From Trichobilharzia regenti (taxonomy: Eukaryota; Platyhelminthes; Trematoda; Strigeidida; Schistosomatidae): a DNA stretch of 64,000 bases. The notes beneath the pieces are model-generated. The model searched no databases and had not been told where the DNA came from. It saw nothing but the letters and a program-made list of their open reading frames with translations. The stretch is taken from the NCBI GenBank assembly GCA_944472135.2, contig OX235270.1, positions 144,165,632-144,229,631 on the forward strand, given 5' to 3'. A program made the position numbers and the translations under genes. This document shows, in pieces, positions 9,700 through 20,121 of the stretch. Position 1 is the first letter of the stretch. Each line of letters opens with the position of its first letter.

Positions 9700-10424
9700 T
9701 TCGCGGTTTCCAATGCCATAGTTATTTTTGCAAACTGAAACTGTTCAGATCAAAAGATGTGACAATCGACAGCGAATTAACCTGAAATTTAAATATTTGA
9801 TCCAATGTGGTTTGCAGTACACCAAAGTGACTGGTCAGAAATCAGGTGGTTTCAAATGATTTTGCCCCTCTAAATTAAATCAAACTGGACTATATCGCTG
9901 CTAATGAACTCCACTCCTAAGGAGAGAAATGGTCGGATGTGCATTAAAACTCATATGTTTCCTTTTTTCGTTTTAAAAGTAACGCAGTGAGTTAAGGATA
10001 TCGCAAGACCGGTTCAACATTGAACATATTCGATGTATAATCTGTCTACCAGTTTCAATCTTCGTCCACTTCTGCATAAATGTCAAATAAAAAAGTTTGA
10101 ATATTAAGTGATCAACATAAAGTTTGTTTTACTGAAATCACTGTAGATTTTTTAAATGAGCAACACGGTAACGATATTAAACAGCTGCCCAAGTCCATAA
10201 ACATGAAAACAAAAGTCTTAACACTTAGCTTTCTATGCATTAATCAATAAAAATCAACTTGTTCATGTCTATCATACTGTTTGCCCATGTTTCAAGGTAA
10301 GCATACCGATAAATACGTAGACAAACATTGGAATGTGAATTTGTGTACATCAATCGCTTGTAATTTCAGACGCTAAAAAATGGAGTTTTTATTGTCTTGT
10401 CAGCAGGAATGATGTAAAGTGTAG
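9700..10424. other. No gene recognised
   Basis: AT-rich sequence; nothing matches the other repeat families and no coding frame stands out. Confidence 0.5.
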
Positions 10425-10720
10425 ATAGTTAGTTACCTGGGGTCTTGTAAGAAGTCATGACCTGTGGAGTACAGTAGGTTTGGTGTGTTGGCTAGTGGTC
10501 ACTCTGTGTCGTGAATTGGCAGAAGTTGGAATTCATGGGCCATTTGGTCGAGTCCCAGTGGTCTGGTGTTCTTCGAGCTCGCCTTGTAACTAGAAGACCA
10601 TGGGTTCGATACCCAGTGACGGGTACTAACTTCTAAAGGGTTGCCGAGAAGAATGAAATGCTGTCCAATGGTGGTTTTCTAAATGTTCTCTAACCGGTTT
10701 CGGCTAATGATGCAATCTAG
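10425..10720 (+). mobile_element. Palindromic element family, half copy C
   Basis: Contains part of the central segment (GTTACCTGGGGTCTTGTAAG, TAGTGGTCACTCTGTGTCGT) and one right arm: a tRNA-like part with CGAGCTCGCCTTGTAACTAG and the B-box-like GGGTTCGATACCC, then a decayed hammerhead-like part and CTCTAACCGGTTTCGGCTAATGATG. The left arm is missing, consistent with 5' truncation. Confidence 0.75.
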
Positions 10721-11452
10721 TCATCATCTTATATAAACGCATGATTTAAACAATAAGAAATGCAGAATAGTTTAAGCACTTTGATGGATGCAAATTCTGG
10801 TAGCCCAATGATTTAATCAGACCGCTAAGTCATGAGTAAAAGTGATTCCACGAAAAATCAGCGAACTTTACTCACTTTGGAAATAGATATCTGAGCAAAT
10901 TTATTTATTGCAAAAGACATGATTCAAACAATTCGCCATTTTAATTTCAACAGCTTTTAAACAAATTCTTAAGCTTTCTGAATGTCATATATAAATGAAG
11001 CTGCTAACTAGCAGAATAAATCCTACACGAATCCGAAATTCTTCACAGGTCCATTTATTGATCTAGCCGATAATAATCACTAACGTCCCTAAAGAAGGTC
11101 GAACAGAAAATTCAAATTTATCAGTTAAAAGTAAACTAATTATTTAAAAGGGCCTTTGTAAGGTGCTTATTCAGTAGAATCCAACAAATATGCACTGAAG
11201 ACACACTTGATAAAGAAGAAAGAAAGTTGACACAAAATCTGGTTGATAACAGTTATCCAGACACGTTCATCAGGAAATATAAAAGAGTCAGAACACCAAG
11301 ACCCACTCTACAACTCGCAACTAAGAAGAACGTGTACATCAAGCTACCCTATATGGGGCATCATAGCAGCTCGATAACTAGACAAAGACGGAACACTACT
11401 GTTAAAAAGACTTTTTATGCAGCTAATATCATAATAATTGAGAATGTGAAGT

Positions 11453-11453
<1 letters not shown>
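10721..11453. other. No gene recognised
   Basis: No repeat family recognised. The open frame beginning 11227 is extended mostly by the TA run that follows and is rejected as a gene. Confidence 0.5.

Positions 11454-11503
<50 letters not shown>
11454..11503. repeat. TA microsatellite
   Basis: About 50 bases of alternating T and A directly before a CR1 3' UTR fragment. It creates Ile-Tyr repeat frames on both strands. Confidence 0.95.
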
Positions 11504-11509
<6 letters not shown>

Positions 11510-12197
11510 TGGGCGTGATACCTGTAACTTATTAAATAGTCAGTAGAACAACATCGCGCGTCAAGCCCTCGAGTGGAACCCGAAAGGGAAGCGGCGTGTG
11601 GGACGTCCAAGGGTGAGGTGGAGGAGATCATGTGAAGAGGAGTTGAAAGAATATGGACTAACATGGACGCAGGCGAAAAGTACAGCAGAAGACAGAAGCA
11701 AATGGAGACGTGCAGTTGAGGCCCTATATTCCACTAGGAACGCAAGGGAGCAATAATAATAATAATATATAATAGAACAACTGGGTCTCGTCTTTCCAAC
11801 TCATATCATTTATAGCTACGACGTTTTCTTTCTTTCTTTCTTTTCCTTTTCTCTTTTTGTTGTTGTTATGTGCTGCTTCGTTTCTTTCTTCCTTACAAAC
11901 TCTATTTAAAACATTCTTCGTTCTCTCACACTCTGTATATCTCGACCTTTTTGTTACCGCTCACACCAGTAAATATTCTAGCATCTACTTTTCTAACACC
12001 TTCAAACACTCTGTTTAATTTTGGCTTTGCTACCGACGTGGCAATATGTTGTTGTCATAACTAACTGAGATTATCTTCAATCTATGTAGAATTTTATTTA
12101 TTGTTAATGTACCAACTGGATGCAATACTGTAGTGAAATATTGAGAATTCTGTATCACAAGTACTGTTTTGGAATAAAGCAAATTATTAATATTATC
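11504..12197 (+). mobile_element. CR1-like LINE 3' UTR, split by an RTE insertion
   Basis: CR1-like 3' UTR in forward orientation: 11504-11552 and 11782-12197. It matches the minus-strand 3' UTRs at 21.5-21.9 and 32.6-33.2 kb (AAAGCATTGGGCGTGATACC, then after the insert TCTCGTCTTTCCAACTCATA, CTAGCATCTACTTTTCTAAC, and the end GTACTGTTTTGGAATAAAG). It ends in ATT-rich tail sequence near 12190. No coding part is present, so it is strongly 5'-truncated. Confidence 0.8.
11553..11772 (+). mobile_element. RTE-A LINE 3' end nested in CR1, with 9-bp target duplication
   Basis: A 220-bp 5'-truncated RTE-A copy: starts at CAAGCCCTCGAGTGGAACCC, continues through the GTGGAGGAGATCATGTGAAG block and ends at GCCCTATATTCCACTAGGAA plus an AATAAT tail. 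It is bounded by perfect copies of TAGAACAAC at 11544-11552 and 11773-11781. Removing it restores the CR1 3' UTR seen in intact copies. Confidence 0.85.
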
Positions 12198-12214
12198 TAA
12201 GCCCTTCGAACATG

Positions 12215-12640
12215 CGAAAAATGATGTCACATCCCACTGTATTTACCAATTTGAATGTACGTGTGGACACACATAGATAGGGAGGACTCATTGATCTCTG
12301 CAATTAAAGGCTAGCTTCAGAGCATAATCCTACATGGCTCCAAAAACAAATGAATCTTCAGAACCTATTCATGGTGAGAACAGGAGACCTAGCTCTTCTA
12401 TTGTGAAATATATTATAGAGACAGGACATTAAATAGACGTTAACAGATCTTTTAAACCTATCTATAAAACGTGTTTGGGGCGTATCCTAAAGTTTGTCGA
12501 AGCCCTAGTTGGCAATTAGAAAGTTTACACCACCTCTATGTGATCAATGCAACAATTCGTCATCACATTAAACCTTCCTTGGTAAATTTTGTTTTGATAC
12601 CAACCAGGGCAGATGTACTATTACCTCTGCTATCTGGTTT
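12215..12640 (+). pseudogene. PLE-B GIY-YIG endonuclease remnant
   Basis: Reading between frames, the order is: a YQFEC-TCGHTYI-like block, a HRSLQLR-like block, then NPTWLQKQM and downstream basic residues. A fuller version of this order (YQFTC-CPARCIG, EHYPAWLQRG) occurs at 18.4-19.1 kb. These are the zinc-like Cys pair, YIG motif and helix of PLE endonucleases. Numerous stops and a frameshift near 12290. Lies immediately after the CR1 tail. Confidence 0.55.
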
Positions 12641-12799
12641 AGTGATCTTCATTGTTATTTTGACCTTGAATATGTCCTTTTAACTTGACCTAAGTCTATT
12701 TTCTCACCTCTTAACTCTTTAATAATTTCATATATATTCCTATAAGAAGTCCGTGGAGTGTGATCAGATCGTTCGAAATGTGTTGCGCAAATACATTAC

Positions 12800-12955
12800 A
12801 CGATTAGTGGCTTAAGTGGTCTAGTGGATAACGCTTTAGCGTTTGAAAAGGTGGGTACTGGGATATACAGGTTCATCCAGATGATAGGTCCCAAATAGGA
12901 CGAAATGTGCGTTATCCTGGATTCCACTGCTAGTCACACACATCACCAAATTAAT
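12800..12955 (+). mobile_element. Sm-alpha-like SINE with hammerhead motif
   Basis: A tRNA-like head with the A-box-like TGGTCTAGTGG at 12817-12827 and a B-box-like GGTTCATCC at 12870-12878 is followed directly by a hammerhead domain. The order and the sequence AGGTCCCAAATAGGACGAAA closely resemble the Sm-alpha short repeats of schistosomes, which are known to encode hammerhead ribozymes. This is the strongest taxonomic clue in the window. Only one copy of this exact type was found. Confidence 0.8.
12875..12922 (+). ncRNA. Hammerhead ribozyme motif (Sm-alpha type), mutated core
   Basis: AUCCAG (12875-12880) pairs with CUGGAU (12917-12922) as stem I. Stem II is GUCC/GGAC around CAAAUA. GAAA follows at 12902-12905 and the predicted cleavage triplet is AUC ending at 12916. 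The core strand reads AUGAUAG instead of CUGAUGA, so this copy is probably inactive. Confidence 0.7.
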
Positions 12956-13838
12956 TATGCTTTGCATTTTCAGTTTATTTCGCGTTACTGTTTAGATTTG
13001 TAGTAATATCTGTAGACGATGGCTGCACAAAGTCTTTATGACATATTAACTAATATTCTCCATCGACATTTTGATTTTCATCTTTTTTCGTTTTTCACTA
13101 CCTAATCGTGTCTAGTTTTCTGTATAATGTGACTAATGTTTTACATATAATTTTTACTATTATATGTATATATCACTACTGTTTCTTTCGTATCTCATTT
13201 TTCGCTAAAACTGTTACAATATTCTCTAAAGTAATGGCCTTTACACCTCCATATTTCTAGAAAATGGAATGACATTTAGCATTGGAGTTAATGTGTGTGA
13301 GTGTGACTGGGCGTGTGTGTAGGGATATGCGCATTAGTTAGTCTATTCTTGTTTTCTTAAGGAATGGTATAAAAACATTAGCGAATCGACATGATATGAC
13401 TTGATGAATATATATGTACCTTTAGATAAATGAACAAACACTTTTTCCACTGAAAGGTTGCTGGTCATGCTGGCTTGTTCGTGTAAATCCCCTTCAAGCA
13501 GGTGGAAATTACTAGTGGTAAGCAAACTGCTATTGTTCTCTCGTTTGATGTAAATACTCTTAAACGTTAAAAGGGGAAGAAACTTAAGACCTACTAGGTG
13601 ATTCGCATTCAAAAAACAAAAATGGCTCAGTCATTCTCCTTTATCTGTAATTTTACGCTAACACTCACTATCCTGATTACCTTGTAATTTATTATTATTA
13701 ATAATAGTGTTATAATTATTATTGTTGTTCTTAGCACTTCACATTTGTGCTTAATTTTGACCTTACTGAAAATAAGTATCAAATTCGAGGTATAGAGAGA
13801 GGCCTAGAGTGAAAGTAATAAAAGAATTTTCAAGTGTT
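12956..13838. other. No gene recognised
   Basis: Non-coding AT-rich sequence. The minus frame at 13343-13612 (89 codons) shows no motif. ATT-rich runs lie near 13690-13720. Confidence 0.5.
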
Positions 13839-14290
13839 GGTTTTGTAGGGATTTTTAGTTTAATTCGCTGGAGGATTTCATCATGAGCTGACATCAGTTA
13901 GAGAACCATTGGAAAACCACTTGAAAGTACTGGACAGCTGTTTCGTCAGCGCGGTTTGAGACTCTTCACCAGTATGCACCCATCAGGGTTCTAACCAAAG
14001 ACCTCGTTGACCATCAAGCCACTGGGACCCGCTCCAATGGCCAGCCAGTCCATGAATTCCAACTCCTATCAATTCACGACATAGTGCGACCACTTCACAA
14101 TGTCTTCTTCGATGAGTTACTGCCTCACCTTCAACTTTCTGTAGCCTACTATTCACGGCTTCCCACTAGGACTCTAGGTAACTGCCTGAATGGCGCGAAT
14201 CCCAGACTGGGCTGACGAAACAGCTGTGCCGTACTTCCAGGTTTTCCAATGGTTCTCTAGCTGATTTCAGCTCATGATGATATCTTCGGT
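13839..14290 (-). mobile_element. Palindromic tRNA-like element, copy D
   Basis: The tail (GTTGGTTTTGTAGGGATT) is on the left, so the 3' end is at the low coordinate. The left arm carries the complement of the hammerhead-like and tRNA-like unit (B-box complement near 14000). The centre has CATAGTGCGACCACTTCACA and CGGCTTCCCACTAGGACTCT. At the right, the inverted arm re-enters with GACGAAACAGCTGTGCCGTA and stops at CAGCTCATGATGA. The right arm lacks the tail. Confidence 0.8.
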
Positions 14291-15332
14291 ACAATGGTAT
14301 CCACTGTATCAGTATGTGCTTTTATCAGGTAAGTTTACCCTATGATGAAATGTGATAAATGACTTTAAAACCACCGTTAATGTCAACTTGATGTCCTTTA
14401 TAAAGAGAGTGAGCTAGTTTAGATCCGTGTACCGTTTTATTTGATCCTTCGCCTGATTACGATAAAAGAAGTTAGAAAATTGGACAACGGGCTCTCCTAA
14501 TCGCATCCCCAATATGACTAGCTTCACAGAATCACTTGGAATGGTTGATGTTTAAGGAATGGACGAAATTAACAAGTCTGCCTTTGTTTGGCAAATTAAG
14601 TATTGGTTAACCAAGGGATAAATAGCTTCACCTAGCTTCATTTAAAGTTTCTTTTTAAAGGCTCTTGTAAATCACTGAGATACAATTCCATTGTTGACGT
14701 CTCCTATGTTCCGTAGTCTTGAGAAAACCGAATAATTTGGAACTGCAGGTTCCGTGTTTGCTGAATCCATGTCGTTTCTCGAAGATGTCATCGCATATCA
14801 CTTCCTGCTTGGGGAATCACAAATAATATTTATTTTTCTGAATGCTATTGTGAAACCATTTCATGGGGAACTAGATATCTAGACAAATTTCATTTGTATT
14901 GTAGTGAGAAGTGCGTATGTTTCTCAGATGAAGTAGGTTTGAGGTTTATCCTTCAATCTGTTATTCCATTTACTTATTTTCTCATTAGGATATCTTAGTG
15001 CAAAAAATACAATCATTCTGTACTTCTTCTTCAGTAAAAGTTGCAAAAGTTGGATGAGTGTTATGGAACTCCTCCAGTATGCACTTCACATCACCTCCTT
15101 TCCTTAGAATTGTAAACGTCTTATCCACAAAATGACAGTAAAATTCTAAACCGTTTATTATAAATTTTCAGACATTTGTATTCTCGTTTCGCCAGGGAAA
15201 GCCACTAAGATTGAATCCTGTCGTACTCTTAGAAGAATACCATTTTATTAACTATACATACTGAACAGGAAGTATATATTCAACATGCATCTTAAAATAC
15301 GCTTAACTACTCAATAGATCCAATTAAAAAAA
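14291..15332. other. Mostly unassigned; possible PLE scrap on minus strand
   Basis: A minus-strand reading around 14325-14400 gives GHQVDINGGFKVIYHI, close to the GHQ-H-SAFKVI stretch of the PLE-B endonuclease at 31.8 kb. No other part of that element could be aligned with confidence. The rest is unassigned. Confidence 0.35.
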
Positions 15333-15334
15333 AA

Positions 15335-15840
15335 AGAATGTAATTCACTAAATACCATATAATGAGTGTGTGGCCAGTTATACAGGTCAAACTAGTACTT
15401 CAAGGTCTATTTGATCATGGGAACATAGAAATGTAGCTAGATCTAGACCCTGCTGAGTTAAAAAAAAACTAGTAAAAGGTTCTACCACAGTAATGCATTC
15501 ACTTGTATGTGACCAAACGGTAGGGCGAGAGTATAAAAACGTAATGCAGTTAGGTGGAGAGAGAGAGAGAGAGATTGATCACAGAACCTTTGTTTATCGA
15601 TTCAACACAGCACATGTGGAATGGGAATGACGGAACACCTATACGCTGAAGATACGGAAAGTGGCAACAAACAACAAGAGGTTGTTGGAGAGGGAGAGAG
15701 AGAGAAGGAAGGAAAATATAAACGTATGTTCGAAAAATTAAGAAGCCATGTGACTAAACTGATATGAATGGCGATAAATTCTGCTTAAAACATCATCCAA
15801 TTATTAATATTGCATCACTGTATGATAATGAAATAAACTT
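15335..15840 (+). mobile_element. PLE-A copy: endonuclease remnant and terminal repeat
   Basis: Strongly decayed match to the PLE-A copies at 0.9, 17.4 and 49.3 kb: CCATATAATGAGTGTGTGGC (equivalent of the IPCNDC block), GATCATGGGAACATAGAAAT (LSEHKN block), a GA run at 15560-15576 where the others have a shorter purine run, and a terminal repeat from about 15755. That repeat contains a decayed hammerhead-like part and ends near GTATGATAATGAAATAAACT. Confidence 0.6.
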
Positions 15841-16081
15841 ATTCAGTATGAAATTACATTCTACCCTAAGTGCCCGAGTTCTTCACTTACATTAAAATAA
15901 GTTCCCTTATTGAAGACAGGATTTTCAGTCACCATACCCACATCGATTAGTTCATTACACGCAGAATCCGTTGTTCGTATCAGATGCATACTGGTGAGTA
16001 AAGATGACACATTCAAAGTTATCATCAGTTCACTGATCGGAAATGTCTTTTACTCTGTATTTTACAACTGTCGTATGTAAT

Positions 16082-16260
16082 GGATAGCTGTTTCTTCCTA
16101 GTTTGGGACTCTTCACCAGTACGCACATACCACCAGGGTTCGAACCCACAATCTTCCTGTTACAAGCCGAGCTCGTGGACCATTCAGACACTGAGACCAT
16201 ATCCCGTGGTCAGTTCATAAGTTCCAACTTCAGCCAAATCGTGATATAGCGTGAATGGCA
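16082..16260 (-). mobile_element. Palindromic element family, half copy E
   Basis: Contains the complement of the hammerhead-like part (AGCTGTTTCTTCCTAGTTTG), the complement of the B box (GGGTTCGAACCC near 16137) and a decayed central segment (CGTGATATAGCGTGAATGGC). Truncated at both ends relative to full copies. Confidence 0.7.
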
Positions 16261-16383
16261 CTAGCCATTTTCATCGCCGGCGAGTATTTATCCCCACACC
16301 CGATGTGCTGTACTCCCTTTGGTCATGGCTGCTCACTAAAACTTGATCAGGGTCAGTTGACTGTGTGAATCAGATTGATATTC

Positions 16384-16612
16384 AAGTGTTGATTTGCAGG
16401 GATTTGACTGGTTACAGGTTCTCATTATGAGCTGACATCGGTTAGAAAACCACTGGAAAACCTGGCAGGACTGGACACCTATGGATGCGTGTTGCTGAAG
16501 AGTCCCATACCAGGACGAAACGGCCATCCAGTCCTCCCAGGTTTTCTAACCGATATCAGTTCACGATGAAATCCTGTAACCAGTCAAATCCCTGCAAAAC
16601 CAACACTTAGAT
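16384..16612. mobile_element. Palindromic element, minimal hairpin copy F
   Basis: A 229-bp hairpin whose arms (about 16384-16475 and 16520-16612) are inverted and nearly complete out to the tail on both sides (GTTGATTTGCAGGGATTTGA and CAAATCCCTGCAAAACCAAC). The loop contains one hammerhead-like part: TGCTGAAGAGTCCC...CAGGACGAAACGG. The tRNA-like part and central segment are missing. Confidence 0.85.
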
Positions 16613-17022
16613 ATCGTGTGTAATGGCTATAAAAGTTGTATAAATCATTTTGCATATGCATACTGAGGAGTGGTGGTAAACCACTTGTATAAATGTTAGA
16701 CACTCCGTAGAATCTGGATACCACAGTGCTGATGCAAGCTTGATGAAATGTAACCTTACTTTTCCAGGTTTTTGTCAGTTGGGAAAATTTGTCTGTCTTC
16801 TCCTTTAAATCCGTATTAGTTAGAGGTTTATGATGTTTGAAACGGTAAACAAGTATTGCCTTTACCATGTTGAGGTTATCAGTTTTACCCATGATAATAA
16901 ATTCTGATTCTATTTCAGGTCTGGAGACCAGTGAATCCTCATTTCTCTAGCTCCAGAGGTTTTTTTGGTTGAAATATCATTTGTATTCAATTTACGGTTA
17001 ATTTTTCATTGATATAAGTATA
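16613..17022. other. Unassigned; contains a 102-codon minus frame
   Basis: A minus-strand frame (16892-16584) encodes a basic, Thr- and Lys-rich peptide with no recognised domain (contains PLTNTDLKEKTDKFSQLTKTW). It ends inside the tail of the palindromic element, which argues against a real gene; an ancient exon or element piece cannot be excluded. Confidence 0.3.
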
Positions 17023-17024
17023 GA

Positions 17025-17181
17025 AATTGGGCACTGTGGTGGAGTAGAAATCTATTATGGAGAAAATTGATTTTGATAAAGTCTCACAGTGTTGTATACA
17101 GAAACATTTACTGATACGACCATCTTTCAAGCACAAGCTCATAATCATATCAAGTCACTGCTCACACAGCTTTCTGACTTT

Positions 17182-17233
<52 letters not shown>

Positions 17234-18135
17234 TCGGAGATAAGAAAGAATATAAGGCATATACAATTTTAACATAAAGAAAGGGGACATCTAAAACCCT
17301 ACGTGTAGGATTCTTAATAAAGCAGTAATTAGGGTGGCATTTAAACCTAAAAACTCACTCAGGTAGGTTAAAGGACCCTGCCGGTTGACGCAATTAGACA
17401 GAATAATACAATTTACAAAATACCTTGTAATGACTATGATTTAAGTCAATTACATAGGTCAGAAGAGTAGGTCAGGGGTAGTGAGATTATCAGAACATAA
17501 AAATTTAGCTGAGGTTAGAATGATTCATCCCACCCGCGAAGATAAGTCATTCAGAAAAAAGCACTTAGAAGTCACACTGCATGTATCAACACACAACTAC
17601 ACATTAGGATGGGAAAGAGTAACACTTTTTAAAAGTAATATAAAATGTGGAGAAAGTAAAAGAGAGAGACAGGTTGATTACCGAATCCTTGTTTATAGAA
17701 TCTAAACCAACCACATGCAGTGGAAATGACTCATCCCTAATATCAGAGATATGGAAGATATTATTACCAATCAAATCATAGGATAAGTAATAATGTTAAA
17801 TTCAGTTTATATTTCACTTAACATTATTCCCCTGTTATTTATTTTATTCGACTGTCAAAACATTCATCTTATTGACTAACAACAGTCGTCTAATTTCCGA
17901 ATGTACCACATTTCCCTCTCTGTTTCACGCATGTTTGTTGAACTGTATATTGACTTTTGCCCATTCATTCATATGTCGAATCAGATTTTTACTCATGTAT
18001 ATGAACGATGTGAGAAAGCTGTGTGAGTAGTGCCGTGATGTGATTATGAAAAAGGGATAAATGGTGCTTGAAACGTGGTTGTATCAGTAAATATTACTGT
18101 ATAACACACTGTGAGACTTTATCAAAATCAATTTT
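17025..18135 (+). mobile_element. Fold-back PLE-A: inverted terminal repeats around an endonuclease remnant
   Basis: A terminal repeat in minus orientation (17025-17182) is followed by a TA run (17185-17231), the linker/endonuclease part in plus orientation (17232-17780), and a terminal repeat in plus orientation (17975-18135). The plus part includes RLSEHKNLAEVRM within the 17481-17705 frame, preceded after a frameshift by an IYKIPCNDYDLSQ block. Terminal repeats facing opposite ways are characteristic of Penelope-like elements. All parts are inactive. Confidence 0.75.
17481..17705 (+). pseudogene. PLE-A GIY-YIG domain fragment
   Basis: A 74-codon frame. It reads MRLSEHKNLAEVRMIHP near the start and HVSTHNYTLGW in the middle, the part after the GIY and YIG strands of the nuclease. 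The catalytic upstream part is separated by a stop and frameshift around 17470. Comparable frames lie at about 926-1024 (plus) and 49369-49557 (minus). The shared SEHKNL-VRM block supports one family. Confidence 0.65.
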
Positions 18136-18386
18136 CTGCATAATGGAATTACCATTCACGCATTTGTAACTTAAATCAACGAATGTAGACTTAAATCTAT
18201 TAAAATCCTAGTTCTGTGAAGGTACTAGGTTATCAGTTTGTGCATAAATGTTTTCGAATTGAACTAAAATGCCAATTTTATTAAATCTGATACCTGCTGT
18301 GTCAAAACTAAGATTTTTATTAGTGTAAGAGTAGGATTCAGACACTTTGGTACTAGTGTTCATTTGACATAACACACAGTGACACA
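18136..18386. other. No gene recognised
   Basis: Short AT-rich spacer between two PLE remnants; no match seen. Confidence 0.4.
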
Positions 18387-19060
18387 GTGATACGAAACCT
18401 GGTCCGGTCGCTTGTCACTGGCATTCGGAGCATATGTAGACCTGATACTGTGGAAGATGAGTTATACATTTTGAGGAAAATCCTAATAGAAACTGGATTT
18501 CCTCCACGTTTTATAGATAAGAATATACAGTCAAATCCTATAAAACGTGACTTATCAAGAAAATACTGTACATGGGTTTGGAATTCACAAGTGACTTAGC
18601 TTCCAATATCATACGAAGAAAGTTATCACAGTCCCTGAAAATAACATTCCCTACTGCATCTCTGATAATAGCCTTTACTAGTCGACCATTACTTTTCAAC
18701 AACCTGAAGGACAAGATCCCACTGTTGACCAACTCTATGTGTGTTTATCAATTCACCTGCTCCTGTCCAGCTAGGTGTATTGGTCTTTCGACTCGAGTTT
18801 TGTTCAATAGGATGTAAGAACACTATCCTGCATGGTTACAAAGAGGTGAAAATGGAGCAATAAGAAGGGCTATCATTGAACATCTTGTCGATAATGGTCA
18901 CCCTACCTCTATAGCCTCCACTTTTGAAGTCATCTACAAGGCAAAGAGTAATTTACCTAAATCACTACGTACCCGTCTCATCTGTATTGTTGAAGGCATC
19001 TTTGGCTATCGAAACAGAAAAGCCAGATCTCTGTGTACAGCGAAAGTTCGTTCAACCCCT
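18387..19060 (+). pseudogene. PLE-B linker and GIY-YIG endonuclease, frameshifted
   Basis: Two overlapping frames carry consecutive parts. 18387-18599 reads EDELYILRKILIETGFPPRF, the helix pair between reverse transcriptase and endonuclease. 18572-18817 continues with a hydrophobic block, NLKDKIPLLTNSMCVYQFTC, then CPARCIGLSTRVLFNRM, in which C-x-C and CIG stand for the Cys pair and YIG motif. After a stop, SWLQRGENGAIRRAIIEHLV and NGHPTSIASTFEVIYKAK follow to about 19060. It is one of the most complete PLE endonuclease remnants here but has at least two frame breaks, and YIG has become CIG. The reverse transcriptase part is absent. Confidence 0.75.
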
Positions 19061-19391
19061 CCAACTTTCATGGTCTTAATCCATCTATGCTAAAGTATGG
19101 TAATCCCCATTTCATATTTTGGCTCTACCACTTTTTCGTATTTTTCATTTTGTCTACTCAGTTTGTTTACTCTTCCTTTATTACGTCAATTGTTACTATC
19201 ACTAATCTCACTTTGAACTGTCCCAGTATCATTTCACTTGTTCCATTTGTCATTCTAAATCAATTCTATGCTATCAAATTTCACACAGTATTACGTAAGG
19301 TTTTTTATTTTATTCAATTTGTCTACTAATCCTATAATTGCACACCTTTTTTCAAGTTCTATCCATCCTAAGAATTATTCTATTTCTTTTT

Positions 19392-19615
19392 CCTTCACGT
19401 TCCCAGTGGAACATAGGAAGGCTTCAAGCTAGTGGCTTGAAGTTTCTGTAGCAGTGTTTATTTTACAGGATGGGGTTGCTAGCCTCATGCCCAACTTTTC
19501 CTCTTTACTAGCATTATTATTTCTGGCTTAGCGTGGTTTGGGAGCGCGTCTGTGGCCGGGGATCGAACTCCGGGCCATGTGCATGGTCGGCGAGCGTCCT
19601 ACCCGCTATATGACA
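19392..19615 (-). mobile_element. SINE-1 copy
   Basis: Reverse orientation: the LINE-like end (TTCCCAGTGGAACATAGG) lies at the low coordinate; the body complement (TCCTCTTTACTAGC) and tRNA head (complement of GGTTCGATCCCC at about 19560) follow. TTATT-rich sequence precedes the end. Confidence 0.85.
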
Positions 19616-19775
19616 TTAATTGTTTTGCCCCTTAGTTGACATTTAACTATGATTATAATCACAAACATTTTAGTTTTAATTGCATTTCATACAACTATTA
19701 TTATTATCATTTTATGCATTTGCACGTATAATTCAATTCCCTCAACGGATTATTATATTATTATTATTGTATCCT

Positions 19776-20033
19776 TTAGTTCCTAGAGGAACATAGGGCT
19801 TCAGCTGCGCACTTCCATTGCCTTCGGTTTTCTGACAACTTTTTCACCCTGCTCCAGGTCTGTCCACATGCTTTCATCTCCTCCTCGCATGACCTCCTCC
19901 AAGTCACCCTGGGACGACCAACTCGCCGCCCCCCTTTCGGGTTCCACTCGAGGGCTTGTCTAGTGATGTCACTTGATGGTTTCCTCAGAGTATGGCCAAT
20001 CCATCTCCATTTCTTTCTGCCTATTTGTTTCAC
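19776..20033 (-). pseudogene. RTE-A C-terminal basic domain
   Basis: An 85-codon frame: GRKKWRWIGHTLRKPSSDIT, then WNPKGGRRVGRPRVTWRRSC, then QTWSRVKKLSENRRQWK. This Trp- and Arg-rich tail is found downstream of the reverse transcriptase in this LINE family, and the same text recurs at 26.3 and 57.9 kb. It ends just before the 3' UTR. Separated from 20122-20721 by a frame break. Confidence 0.8.
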
Positions 20034-20121
20034 AATCGGTTCCTGATTGGTTCGCTCCCAGAGATCTCTGTTTCTGATCTTTTCTGGCCATCTGATCTTG
20101 AGTATTGAGCGGAGACAGCTG

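Noticed and set aside
11227..11664. Open frames of 102 and 70 codons on both strands ending or starting in Ile-Tyr repeats
   Set aside because: The frames are stretched by the TA run at 11454-11503 and have no other coding signal.
15560..15576. GA run and TC run at 49341-49357 as regulatory sites
   Set aside because: They lie at the same position in PLE-A copies and are simple-sequence expansions.
17057..17277. Two overlapping frames with Ile-Tyr repeats
   Set aside because: Created by the TA run at 17185-17231 inside PLE sequence.
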